64,000 nucleotides of DNA, taken from Myxocyprinus asiaticus. Its lineage: Eukaryota > Chordata > Actinopteri > Cypriniformes > Catostomidae. Position 1 is the stretch's first letter. Each line of letters starts with the position of its first letter. The notes under the pieces are model-generated. The model did no database searches, was not told the DNA's origin, and was given only the letters and a program-made list of their open reading frames with translations. The stretch lies in contig NC_059372.1 of NCBI RefSeq assembly GCF_019703515.2, positions 21,775,931 to 21,839,930 of the forward strand. Direction: 5' to 3'. The position numbers and the translations under genes were made by a program. Below are positions 1-11,403 of this stretch, one piece after another.

Positions 1-2595
1 GAAAATAGACGGTTCAGTCACTAAAAAAACTGGTGCGCACTTACTAAGATTACTACGGTAACCTGAAGGAAAAACAGACAGATGCGCATTGTGCACATTC
101 TTTCAGAATTGGGCAGCGAATCTTCACATAATGACAAAATATGATGCATTATATTTTGATTATGCAATCTTTTGTACATTTTGTAAAATACTATTTTAAT
201 AATGAATAGACGATACACTGGAACAACAAGGCACAATGCAGCAGCCATAGACGTTTGTCAGACATGTTATTGTATATACAGTTTTGAACATGTAATTGCC
301 CCTTGAGTACTCGATGAGTACTCGAGTAATTAGTCCGAATACTCGAGTAGACAAAATGGCCAAAATGCTCATCCCTAGTATCTAAATGCTATAACCTACA
401 TGAAATGTTTTAGTGTTGACTGAACAACTGATCCTGTTGATAGATTGAATTTATTGTTCTTGTGTAGGAAATAACGATGTCTTAGCAGCCACAAAATAAA
501 CTGTACCATACAAAAAGAACTACATGCAATACAAATAAACCTTTATTTGGACATACATTATAAATATTACAGTACACAAAAGTTCAATGTTCTCTGTAAA
601 GCAACTATAAAACAGTATGTATTATATAAAAAAAGTACTTGTACAATTAATTTAATTGGTACTGAATTAATCCACACTGTTTTCCAAATCACCTTTTCCC
701 CTTAAGGGAAGACATGCACATTCTGCAAAGACACTCAAAAGAAAGTGAATTGCAGGCAGGAAAATGCAGGAAAGAGGAAAATCAGAATACAGTTAATTTC
801 AAATGCGATAAAACATCTCATCTCTGTGCATTTTTCATCTAATAATTATGGTCTTTCACTGTAGAATTATTAATTTAGCATCACAGCGTGAAAAGAGTTG
901 AAAACATTGTCACTACTCACAGACAGTTCAGGAAAAACACAGTTCCTTTTTATACTCAGTAATAATGCCATTTGAAAACATGTGAAGCATTCACAAAGGC
1001 CAACGCTGAATATAACTCAAAATTTCTAATGGACTTTAAGCACACGTACGCACACCTGTTAGCACAATAATGCTATCGTTTATGTAATTAATTGCACTCC
1101 GTTTCTGGACGTCTATCGTAGCTGGACCGTAACGGTGGATAATATAAGTAATCCCCGCTGTTGACTTCTTGCCAATAAAGTGAAAAGAGCACACAAACAA
1201 ATTATTCCAAAGCTTTTTCAAACAGATGTTCCTAAGTCAATCCTTCTGTAGGCAGCTGGTGGAAGAAGCAGCATCTGGGACTGGAGCGCTGTGCTTTTCG
1301 AGTGGTTTCTGATCATAACATTGCTGTTTTAGATAGAACTTTAGTTTTGCTTGATTATCAGGATAACCATTAACTGCACACATTGTCCGGGAAATTTTTA
1401 AGGCATCTTACAACATTTAAAAAGCAAGAATCTAACATGCAAGCAAGCAGTGACGTGCTACACACAAAACAGCAACCAATCGCACTTCTGCTAGCCAACC
1501 GGAAATTCCGCCCACCTTGCAAAATACATTGGACTCGCTGAGAATATTGTGGATTGTATACAAAAATTTCAGCGCATGCGCAGTACATAGTTGCAGAAAG
1601 CCGATAGACTGTTGTGTTAGTTTTGACAGATTAGACGATTAAACGAAAGTACGAAATCATAAATTCACAAATATTCTTAGCTATACAATTATTATAATAA
1701 TATGAGTTAATAACAAACTTGTAATAATGTTCACTTTATATGTTTACTGCAAAGCAGTGAGTTGAAATTATCTCCTCAGAGACGGCCAGAGCCGTCTAAA
1801 AATTGTTTTCTGTTTACGGACGATTTCTGCCACCACTTCTGTGTGTTACGTAAGCGGTGACGTTGCCAAAGGTTTGGTCTATTTGGCTACAAAAAATCTT
1901 AAAATCTTAAAGGGATAGTTCAACCAAAAATGAACATTCTCTCATTATTTACTCACAGTCATGCCATGCCAGATGAAGATTTTAAGAATCTATAATATTA
2001 TCTATAATCTATAAATATCAGCTCTGCAGGTCCTCAAAATGCAAGTGAATGGATAGCAAAAATTTTAAGCTGACTTCAGTCGTTAGATCATTAGCTTCAG
2101 AAGTGATATGATAGGTGTGGGTGAGAAACAGATCGACAAATCCTTTTTCACTATAAATTCTCCTTCCTGCCCATTAGGTGGCGATACGCACGAAGAATGT
2201 GAATCGCCAAAAACAAAAGAAGTGAAAATGGAGATTGATAATATAAATTTTAAAAAAAGACTTATTTGAGTGAACTATTCCTTTAACTCCAATCTTTCAA
2301 CTGGTTTGTCCATTATATAGGTTTAAATGCACAGTAATCTAACAATGACCTTTTGTAACACATGGAGAAATTATAAAAAAGTATGCACATTCAAACCAAG
2401 TTGGGTACAGGATACAATGCAGCAAAAAAATGAAAAATAGTCTTGTAAAATAGGGTTGTTTTTTCTGAAAGAAGTGCAACATTTCTCCCAATTGGTCGAA
2501 ACGTCAAGAAAATGTTGGTACATTAATATCAATGTAGAAATATTTACTATTTTTTAACACATGCCCATGTATTAACTGAATTTTTGTGTGCCAAG
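1..2595. other. presumed receptor intron sequence, no gene seen
   Basis: No exon with receptor TM1-TM5 features is visible here, so this is best read as intron 5' of the loop-3 exon. It contains TACTCGAGTA-type short palindromes at about 306-350, an isolated NRF-1-like GCGCATGCGC at about 1573-1582 and one TTAA-flanked MITE (1907-2286). Confidence 0.5.
1907..2286. repeat. TTAA-flanked palindromic MITE, copy 1
   Basis: It starts TTAAAGGGATAGTTCA and ends with the inverted form (GTGAACTATTCCTTTAA). The arms share the internal motifs of the other copies (GCAAGTGAATGG; GATATGATAGGTGTGGGTGAG). The flanking TTAA suggests a TTAA-specific transposase; Angel-like short inverted-repeat elements are known from cyprinids, but I cannot confirm this family name. 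Confidence 0.85.
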
Positions 2596-3271
2596 GTACG
2601 AATATTCAAAGAGATCCATGACAACATCTACCTGAAATCAGAGTGTGTGGTTTCTGCTGACATGAAGAAGAACATGGTGCTTTTTCACTTTCCCAGCCTC
2701 AAAAAGCAGGCCAGCAAATTCAGGGAGCGAGCAAGACACTCATGCACACCACAAGAAGATTTCCATAAAAAGAACAACAGTGACTCTTCTCATTCTAATA
2801 CATACAACTCTGAGGACACACCTGAGCCAGATTGTTGTGACCATTCATGGCAGGACAGCTACTGTCCGAATGATCTAACCTCACAGACTCGCACTTACAG
2901 TTCACAGTCCCCTGATGTGCTGCCTCACATTCAGACTCACCATCATACCATCTGTAACAACTCTGCCTCTGTCCAGGACTACAACCAGAGCAGAATCCCT
3001 TCTGCTGGGCCTCACAGTGCTTGCTGTGATTCCTCAAGTGCTTCCTCTGTTCCTCTCAGGAATTCCTACAACCCAACTGAGGACTGCAACACTTCATCAA
3101 TCCCCTCTTTCCCACCATGCCCCCTTCCTCCACCTTTCAAAGGTGTTTCCAAAGCTATGTCTAAAACAGTGAAGATGACTCTGGTCATTGTGCTCGTCTA
3201 TACCTTGTGCTGGTCACCCTTCTTCATCGTACAGCTCTGGGCTGCCTGGGACCCCAACCCACCTGACCAAG
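2596..3271 (+). CDS. avpr2: avpr2-type exon: intracellular loop 3 and TM6
   Basis: The 676-bp exon opens after TGTGCCAAG (acceptor) with GTA CGA ATA TTC and ends at CAA G|GTGAGA. It holds the whole third intracellular loop, TM6 ([18 protein letters not shown]) and the outer loop into TM7. The loop is unusually long and low in complexity, with runs of Ser, Asn, His and Asp. The conserved [11 protein letters not shown] start of TM6 fixes the frame. The frame runs on into intron sequence to a stop at about 3322, but the donor and the downstream TM7 exon show that extension is not coding. Confidence 0.92.
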
Positions 3272-5737
3272 GTGAGAAACACAGCAGTCCTTACAAGAAA
3301 GATACAGTGGTTTTTGGAACTTAAACCAATATAAGAAAATATCAAGCCAAGTGACATTTTCTGTAAAGATTAATAGCATATATAATATTTGCACAATTTT
3401 TGGTTGTCAAAGTTTGTTGAACATATGAGTTGTCCATAATTAATGTGATGAGCTACACCGGAGTTCTGAGAAAAGGTTTACCACCATTTGTTTGCAAATG
3501 CTACTTGATTTTATATTTTGTAATTAATGCAACAACAAGTTTTAAATGTGGCTAAATGTCCTAATGTGTCTAAATAATTTTGGGGGCCATTTTGGAGGTA
3601 AAACCGTGAGTTACAGTTGAATGATATACATCAGGTTATTATTTATAGTAATTTATATAATAATAATTATTTACAAGAGCATTGAATCATTGGATTGTGG
3701 AGGTGCTTTATAATGGTTGCAAATTATCTAGAAGATGTGGAGTCCATCAATGCAATGAGTGAAGTCAGTGTTTACTGTAAATGCCCTCCATCTCTTGCTC
3801 TCTTTTTATTCTCTCTTAGACACCATGCATATTTAAAGGCCATGTCTTAAAGGGATAGTTCACCCAAAAATGTAAATTGTCTCATCATTTACTTATCTCT
3901 TATGCCATCCCAGAGTGTATCACTTTCTTTCCATACAATGCAAGTGAACTTTGAAGGTCCAAAAAGCATATAAGTTAGCATAAAAGTAATCCATATGACT
4001 CCAGTGGTTAAATCCATATCTCCAGAAGCGATATGATAGGTGCTGGTGAGAAACAGATTAATATATAGAAGTCCTTTTTTTACTATAAATCTCCATTTCC
4101 ACATTCACTTTTACATTCTTCTTTTGATTTTGGCAATTCACATTCTTCTTGCATTTCACCACCGACTGGGAAGGGAGGATAATTTTTAGTGAAAAAGGAC
4201 TTAAATATTGAACTCATCCACACCTATCATATCGCTTCTGAAGATGTGGATTTAACAGCTGGAGTCATGTAGATTACTTTTGTGGTGCCATTATGTGCTT
4301 TTTTTAGCTTTAAGTTTCTGGCCACCATTCACTTGCATTGCATGGACATACAGAGCTAAAAGTATTTGTTTGTGTTCAGCAGAAGAAAGAAAGTTATAGA
4401 CATCTGGAATGGCATGAGGGGGTGAGTAAATGATGAGAGAATTTACATTTTTGGGTGAACTATCCCTTTAAGACCAATAAATAACCAGTTTCCATCCCCT
4501 GCTGCTCTTTTGTTTCTAACCAGATGTTGATATCTCAGCAGCACCACAGACCTCTCTCAGCTGCTTTTTGCACTGTGTACAAACATACAGTGCATTCAGA
4601 AAGTATTCAGACCCCTTCATTTTTTCACATTTTAAGTTGCAGCCTTATGCTAAAATGATTTAAATTATTTATTTTTTCACATCAATCTACAATTCATACC
4701 CCATAATGACAAAGCAAAAAACAGATTTTTGATAACTGCAAATTTATTAAAAAGAAAAAACTAAAATATCACATTGACATAAGTATTCAGACCTTTAACT
4801 TAGTACTTAGTTGAAGTACCTTTGGCAGCAATTACAGCCTCAAGTCTTTTTGGGTATGATGCGACAAGCTTTGCACACATGGATTTGGGGATTTTCTGCC
4901 TTCTTCTCTGCAGATCCTCTCAAGCTCTGTCAGGCTGGATGGGGACCGTTGGTGGTCAGCCATTTTCAGGACTATCCAGAGAAATTCGATTGGGTTCAAG
5001 TCCTGGCTCTGGCTGGGCCACTCAAGGACGTTCACAGAGTTGCCCTAAACCACTCTTGTGTTGTCTTGGCTGTGTGTTTAGGGTCATTGTGCTGTTGGAA
5101 GGTGAACCTTTGGCCCAGTCTGATGCCCTGAGTGCTCTGGACCAGGTTTTCATTAAAGATAGCTCTGTATTTTGCTGTGTTCAGCTTTCCTTCAACTCTG
5201 ACCAGTCCCCCAGTCCCTGCCGCTGAAAAACACCCCCACAACATGATGCTACCACCGCCATGCTTCACCGTTGGGATGGTATTGCGCAGGTGATTTGTGG
5301 TGCCTGTTTTCCTCCAGACGTTTGGAATAGAGGCCAAACAGTTCAATTTTCATTTCATCACACCAGAGAATCTTATTTCTCAGTCTGAGAGTCCTTTAGG
5401 TGCTTTTTTATGTGTTTTGCACTGAGGAGAGGCTTCCGTCTGGCCACTCTGCCATAAAGCCCAGATCGGTGGAGTGTTGCAGTGATGGTTGTCCTTCTGC
5501 AAGTTTCTCCCATCTCCACACATGATCTATGGAGCTCAACCAGAGTGACCATCGGGTTCTTGGTCACCTCTCTTACCAAGGCCCTTCTCCCCCAATTCCT
5601 CAGTTTGGCTGGGCGGACAGCTCTAGGAAGAGTCCTTGTTGTTCCAAACTTCTTCCATTTAAGAATTATGGAGGCCACTGTGCTCTTGGGAACCTTCAAT
5701 GCAGCTGACATTTTTTGTAGCCTTCCCCAGATCTGTG

Positions 5738-5780
<43 letters not shown>

Positions 5781-8700
5781 TTGCAAAGTTATCAGAAATC
5801 TGGTTTTTGCTTTGTCATTATGGGGTATGGAGTGTAGATTGATGTGGAAAAAAATAATAATTTAATGCATTTTAGCGGTATGAATGTACCCTTCGCTAAC
5901 AGTCTTGTGGAAGGGGCATTCGTGAAAAATGACATTTTCTTACTTTCATTTGGAATGACCCTTCGATTGTCGTCAAGGGGGCGGACTGGTCATAGGGAGA
6001 ACCGGGACTTTTCCCAGTGGGCCGGCCGCGAAACTGGCCGAAGCGGGCCGCCGTGTTATGCCGAATGTTATGTCCACAGTTTTCCTGAGTAACCACTGGG
6101 TGGCGCCATGATGATTCTAGTTGCCTGTTTTCTGTTTCTGGTCTCGAGAAGCACTTTAAAATAAAACTTCAAAATGATCGATCCAGACTGAGAGCAACAC
6201 CATTTAAGTTTTGGAGTAAAAATTAATTAATACTGTTGTTGGTTGTCATTACAACTCGAAGTAGTTTATAATATCAACGTAACTAATCTCATGACATATA
6301 CGCACTCATGTGAGGCACTGTCATTAATAAACGGTCATCTCGACTCTGTAAAGTATTGGCATTATACAGTCACATATTTTGTTTTGACCATTTTTACAAA
6401 TGTAATACCTTAAACATTACATTACCACTAAGAATATACGCCGATGTGAGTCATACCACTGGAGACCGGAAATTGAAAACAGTCGAATCGTGGAACACTT
6501 CCGCGTTCAGGCGAAAAGTGGATTCGCTGCCCGGATCAATGGAAAAAGCAGCCAGAGCGCTGAGCCTCTGCGCTTGCGCGTCTCGCAGACCGGTCTCGAG
6601 CTCTCAACCTCACATCTCACATTACAGCGCTGCGAGGACCAGTGAGAAGCACGGCGCGAGTCACATTTTAATTCGGCACAGAATTCTCGTGTGTAAACCT
6701 CACGGAGAGCAAACAGTAAATGGCCCGACAAAACAGCATTGACGCTGAGAATGCACAGACATAAATTAGCAGACTTTTCACACATCACCACCTTTATCAT
6801 GAATTTACTATAGTAACACTAACTGTATTGACTGTAGTATTTTAGGCAGAAATATATTCATGATAAATATTATATTACTACTAAAGCTCTATTACATTTA
6901 TAATAGGCTACATTAGGGAAGTGAGGGAATATTATTAATATTTGTTACAACTATGGCAGTTTATACATTTTTTTTATTTTAATTTTATTTTGTATTAATA
7001 GTTTTAAATGTGTTTAGGATACTGTTTTTCTTTACAAAAACGCCAAAATTTGTTTTATAGAAATCATGTTACATTTTACCATGGTAGTGACGATCCATGT
7101 TTGATTTTACCTGAGGTTACCATGGTTTTGTTACATTTTTATAAGGGCAAATGCAAAATAGAATAAGAGCTTTAAAGCCCTAAAGATTTATGGACAAAGC
7201 TAGTTTTCCTTCTGTGTAAAATCTGTTATCTTTTAATACAAAAAGAAAAAAAGAAAAAAAAAAAGAAAGAAAAAAAAAGAAAGTTTATTGATTGTTTCCT
7301 GAATGAAAATAAAATCCATGATTAAAGTAAAACCTTATGTACTTTATTCGACAAGTTTAAGTAAATAAACAACGCAATCCCTTAAAGTAGTCAGTTTTAA
7401 TATTTCAAAATTTAATTAGCCTTATTCAGGGTTTATTAAACTAGCCAGCTGCAGGTAACAAAAAGTAAAAAATAAAAAAAAAACACCTTAGACTTGACTT
7501 GGACTTGTGACCAAAGACATGAGACTTGACTTAGACTTGGCCTTGAAAGACTTGAGACTTGACTTTGGCTATGTTCAGACTGCAGGCAAATCAGATTTTT
7601 TCTCAAATCAGATCTTTTCAGGCAGACTGTCCGCACTATTAATTGCAAGTGATCAAATCAGATTTGCTCATTCAGACATAACCAACCTATCTGCATGGGT
7701 TGCTTTGGTAACGATGTAGGCGTACCCACGTGACGATGCTTTTAAAACAGATGCGGGAAAAATGGAGGTGCATCATCGCGCTCTCCAAATAAGCGCCCTG
7801 TCCAGTCACGGTGCAGAACTCCTCCGTCGCACAAGAAAAACTCAGCGATGGAGGAGACTGGTAAATATTGTGATGTTCCGTGCCGCAGTCACGGCCGGCT
7901 TATGAATACTTCCGGCATTTCTGTCACCAATTTTTGATGTCATCGTTGTGTGTTGTGTTAAGAGTGATGCAAAAGACCATTTGAAATCCGATTTGAGCAG
8001 CCAGAGCATCCGGACTGAGACGCATCTGAAAAAATCTGATTTAAATCGCATTTGAAACCACCTGGTGGTTTGAATCAGATTCGGAAAAATCCGATTTCAT
8101 GTGTTTTTTTGCTGTCCAGACTATCAAAACTCATCTGGATACAGACTCAATTTGCAAAAAATCTGATTTTTAGTGGCAGTCTGAACATAGCCTTAGACTT
8201 GGCCTTTAAAGACTTGAGACTTGACTTGGACTCCACCTCAAAGATATGAGACTTGACTTGGACCCCACCTCAAAGATATGAGACTTGACTTGGACCCCAC
8301 CTCAAAGATATGAGACTTGACTTGGACCCCACCTCAAAGTCTTGAGACTTGAGACTTGACTTGGACCTCAGGGACTTGTGAACATGTCTGTGGATCAATT
8401 ATTTACCTCTAAAGCACGTATTCTAACAGTCTCTCCTCAGCAGTTCCCTGTCACTTTTAACTTTCTTTTCTAATGATAAAAGGCAAATATCAATAAAACT
8501 TATAATACCGTTTGCAAATATGCAGATATCTCTTTTAAACAGATGTAATTCACAAACCTCACGAAAATCCAGCGTTTTCTTCCTGTCGAGCGCTCATCTA
8601 ATATCTTCCTCTGAAGTGCATATTCTATCAGCCAGAATCAAAACTTCAGGATCAGGATCAAAAGTTCCTCTGATTCACAAATCATGATGGTCAGTGGTCA

Positions 8701-10079
8701 CAATCCAAGCAGGTGATCCAGGCTGTGTAAACTATCAGGAGATTGCTGCTGCTCGCTGGATCCGCACGAGCGCGTGAGTGCAACCAAAGTCTTTCTAGCA
8801 AGTCAGTCCACTGTCGGCCATGTTTGGAACACTCTCGGGAGGCTATTTCGAGTCATGCCAGTGCAGCTCCTTTCTACTTGAATGGGGAAAGACTGAAATC
8901 TCCAAAACAGTTGTTCAAGATTACGATCAAAGAACATATTTCAAATCAGCAGTAAAATCTGACAACACTGGTATCATAAATGGTGCTTCTTTACCTCAGA
9001 TTACACACACACACACAAAAAACACAATTTTCCCAGCTTTTATAGCTAATGAGCTTCCGAGTTCTCGAGTTGATTGACAGGTGATGTCTGTATCTAAAAC
9101 GTGATTGGCTCTTTTACCTGTAAGGTGGAACATCCTATCTACATCCGTTGGCTGCAGTTGGGCGTTCTAATTTTTCACATTCATTTTAATAGAAGTGGCC
9201 CATCTCTGCTAAATAGTCTCTGGTGCAACTTCAAGGTAAAAGCGGTTCACGTGTGCTATGAGTAAATGTCTTATTTACTATGCACTGTATGTACAATAGG
9301 TTTGATTAGGTATTTTTTGAGTAAATGGGATTGCTAATGTGGACATGCCATCCATGGTTGCTGGACTACTGTGTGTAAGGCAAGGCAAGGCAAGGCAAGG
9401 CAAGTTTATTTATATAGCACCTTTCATACACAATGGCAATTCAAAGTGCTTTACATATACATTTAAAAAAATAAATAAAGACAAGATACATAAAAAAATA
9501 AATAAAAAACAATTAAGAACTTGAAATAAGAATAAAAAGTAATACATTGAGAAAAAGTTATATAAAAATAAAATAAAAAGAATAAAATAGCATAAAAATC
9601 AGGAGAACGGGTATTAAAGGAATAGTTCACCCAAAAATGAAAATTTGCTGATAATTTACTCACCCTCAGGCCATCCAAGATGTATCTGAGTTTCTTTCTT
9701 CATCAAAACAGAATTTAAGACTTTTAGGATTTCATTTCAGGCCTCCTCCTCTAAACAATGCAAGTGAATGTCCTCCATTTTTGATGGTACAAAATGCATA
9801 TTTAGGGTGGATCAAAATAATCCACATGACTCCAGTCGACAAATAAAGGTCTTCTGAACCCAAACAATTGATTATTTTTAGAAACAAAACAATACTTATA
9901 TACTTTTTAACTACAAATGTTCGCTTCAGTACATCTCTGTTACGTGCGCTCATGAGAGGAATGACGTAAGCTTGTTGGTAAGGTCACGCGTCACGTGGAG
10001 GAGGAGTCAAGAAGCGCGTCATTGTTTACAAGAGAAACTTGTGCCATTCACAAACCAAAACAGTCCAAAACAATTTCAA

Positions 10080-10149
<70 letters not shown>

Positions 10150-11403
10150 CATTTCCAAATAATAACAAATAAAAAAATAGTGTAAACAATGACGCGCTTC
10201 CTGACTCCTCCTCCACGTGACGCGTGACCTTACCAACGAGCTTACGTCATCCCTCTCATGAGCTCAGGTCACAGAGATGTACGGAAGCAAATTTTTTAGT
10301 TAAAAAGTATATACGTATTGTTTTGTTTCTAAAAATAATCAATCATTTGCATTCAGAAGACCTTTATTTGTCGACTGGAGTCATGTGGATTATTTTGATG
10401 CACCCTAAATATGCATTTTGGACCGTCAAAAAATGGAGGAAATTCACTTGCATTGTTTAGAAGAGGAGGCCTGAAATGAAATCCTAGAAGTCTTAAATTC
10501 TGTTTTGATGAAGAAAGAAACTCATCTTGACATCTTGGATGGCCTGAGGGGGAGTAAATTATCAGCAAATTTTCAGTTTTGGGTGAACTATTCCATTAAG
10601 AGCACGACTTAAGCGAATTGAAAAAGCAGAGAACACGAAATGATCCAAATCATTATTGAATTTATTTTCCTTTAAATTTAGTCTCAAAAGTAGATCTCAG
10701 AGTACCCATGATCAACCAATGCCTACACTGTGTATATAAAACAAGAAATAAAAGAAAAATGAATATCTAATCTGAATTAAAAGAATCTGCTATCTATCTT
10801 TTCCTAAACTAGGGGCGCCCCTGTCTGAGTGGAGACACCAAAAGAGATGAGGTTTTTCCTTCTTCCTGATATATTAACAATTTCTTCATGTGCAAATAAA
10901 TTACAAAAATTTGATGACGAAACAAAATTCAGAAGAAATTGCTATCTACCATTTAAAATACAATAAACAGATTGTAATGTTTCAGCATACTCAAAAATTC
11001 TAGAGAACTCTGTGTTTCCAAATTGGTGACAACAGTTTGGGGAGGCTCTTTTCGGTTCCAGCATGGCAATGCCCCTGTGCACAAAGCAAGATCTATAAAG
11101 AAATGGTTTACTGAGCCTGTTGTGGAAGAACTTGACTGGCCTGTACATGAAAAGACATGTAGTATATGATATTTTTTCACTCATTCCTCTCCCTCTTTCT
11201 CAGGTGTGGCTTTCACCATCCTGATGCTATTAGCCAGTCTGAACTCCTGCACTAACCCATGGATCTACACAGCATTTTCCAGCAGTGTGTCCTGTGAGAT
11301 TCTCGCTCTGTTGCGTTGTCGCCCAAAACCGCCCCGCAGGAGCTCACTGCACGACCACTCCAGTGACATAAACACCTCCACCACCAAGGACAACCAGTTC
11401 TGA
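2596..11403 (+). CDS. avpr2: V2-type vasopressin/vasotocin receptor, 3' portion (two exons; 5' exons outside window)
   Basis: Two exons, 2596-3271 and 11204-11403, joined in phase 1 (..CAA G|GT GTG..), encode the end of a class A GPCR. Seen: start of intracellular loop 3 (VRIFKEIHD), about 185 mostly Ser/Asn/His-rich loop residues, TM6 with the CWSPFF motif and the extracellular WAAWDPNPP stretch, then TM7 with NSCTNPWIY (the NPxxY motif), a post-TM7 cysteine (LLRCRPK) suited to palmitoylation and a Ser/Thr-rich tail ending DNQF. The WAAWDP and [11 protein letters not shown] segments are typical of V2 receptors, which couple to Gs at the plasma membrane. The exon opens at an AG at 2594-2595, and no TM1-TM5 coding sequence is visible at 1-2595, so the upstream exons are outside the window. 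Gene arhgap4 follows tail-to-tail, as AVPR2/ARHGAP4 do in mammals. Odd: very long loop 3 and an extra intron before it. The V2 subtype (V2A, V2B or V2C) is unresolved. Confidence 0.92.
3847..4471. repeat. TTAA-flanked palindromic MITE, copy 2 (full length)
   Basis: This 625-bp element runs from TTAAAGGGATAGTTCACCC to GGGTGAACTATCCCTTTAA. The two arms are imperfect inverted copies of each other around a centre near 4100-4150. It lies in the receptor TM6/TM7 intron. Confidence 0.9.
4588..5876 (-). mobile_element. Tc1/mariner-type transposon, one end truncated, transposase broken
   Basis: The left inverted repeat begins after TA at 4586-4587 (CAGTGCATTCAGAAAGTATTC) and runs to about 4800. The matching right repeat stops near 5876, so its outer part is missing. 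Transposase fragments lie on the minus strand: an N-terminal helix-turn-helix part at 5711-5373 ([19 protein letters not shown]), a middle part at 5346-5032 with [11 protein letters not shown] and NDPKHTA, and a C-terminal part at 5035-4832 with LNPIEFLW. Frame changes between the fragments mean it is inactive. An AT microsatellite sits inside at 5741-5775. Confidence 0.9.
5741..5775. repeat. (AT)n microsatellite
   Basis: About 17 AT units inside the truncated Tc1 element, between its transposase start and its right inverted repeat. Confidence 0.95.
5970..6070. repeat. GC-rich dispersed-repeat-like segment
   Basis: A short GC-rich block (GGGGGCGGACTGG, then GGGCCGGCCGCG) in AT-rich intron. 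It resembles a terminal segment of a dispersed element rather than a gene, and the small ORFs over it have no recognisable features. Confidence 0.35.
7567..8192. mobile_element. non-autonomous DNA element (MITE) inside a minisatellite
   Basis: It is bounded by perfect 17-bp inverted ends, GGCTATGTTCAGACTGC at the left and its reverse complement at the right, followed by further imperfect inverted sequence (AAATCAGATTTTTT). The flanks on both sides are the same GACTTGAGACTTGACTT tandem-repeat sequence, so the element split a minisatellite. An inner palindrome AAACCACCTGGTGGTTT lies near 8055-8071. No transposase is visible. Confidence 0.8.
8205..8360. repeat. 32-bp minisatellite
   Basis: About four tandem copies of a 32-bp unit (GAGACTTGACTTGGACCC, then CACCTCAAAGATAT), with degenerate GACTTGAGACTT units on either side and also at about 7490-7565, upstream of the inserted MITE. 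Confidence 0.9.
9376..9600. repeat. (GGCAA)n plus dispersed-repeat tail
   Basis: Five tandem GGCAA-type units run into TTTATTTATATAGCACCTTT and TTCAAAGTGCTTTACAT, a sequence end found widely in teleost genomes, followed by A-rich sequence. I cannot assign a family with certainty; a LINE-type end is possible. Confidence 0.6.
9614..10599. repeat. near-1-kb TTAA-flanked palindrome with AT-repeat core
   Basis: The ends are TTAAAGGAATAGTTCACCC and the inverted GGGTGAACTATTCCATTAA. The arms (about 9614-10040 and 10175-10599) are near-complete inverted copies, sharing for example GGCCTCCTCCTCTAAACAATG, CACATGACTCCAGTCGAC and GACGCGTGACCTTACCAAC. The centre is a roughly 66-bp AT repeat. The outer 30 bp match the MITE family, but the interior differs, so this is a distinct subfamily. 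Confidence 0.9.
10081..10146. repeat. (AT)n microsatellite at palindrome centre
   Basis: About 33 uninterrupted AT units between the two arms of the large palindrome. Confidence 0.97.
11204..11403 (+). CDS. avpr2: avpr2-type last coding exon: TM7 and cytoplasmic tail
   Basis: The acceptor is CTCTTTCTCAG and the exon starts GT GTG GCT TTC. It encodes [22 protein letters not shown], then a 43-residue cytoplasmic tail and TGA at 11401-11403. The TM6/TM7 intron position is the one conserved across vasopressin/oxytocin receptors. An ATTAAA at 11782-11787 is a possible poly(A) signal, but I could not test it. Confidence 0.93.

Noticed and set aside
540..1600. Possible minus-strand single-exon transcription unit with an NRF-1-like site and TTTATT at 541-546
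   Set aside because: The reading frames are short and unrelated to known families; the signals are isolated and could be chance.
2795..3172. Alternative-frame ORFs across the receptor loop-3 exon
   Set aside because: The frame with [11 protein letters not shown] and CWSPFF is the real one; the others lack features.
4811..5226. Plus-strand frames over the Tc1 element in the receptor intron
   Set aside because: Complement shadows of the minus-strand transposase remnant.
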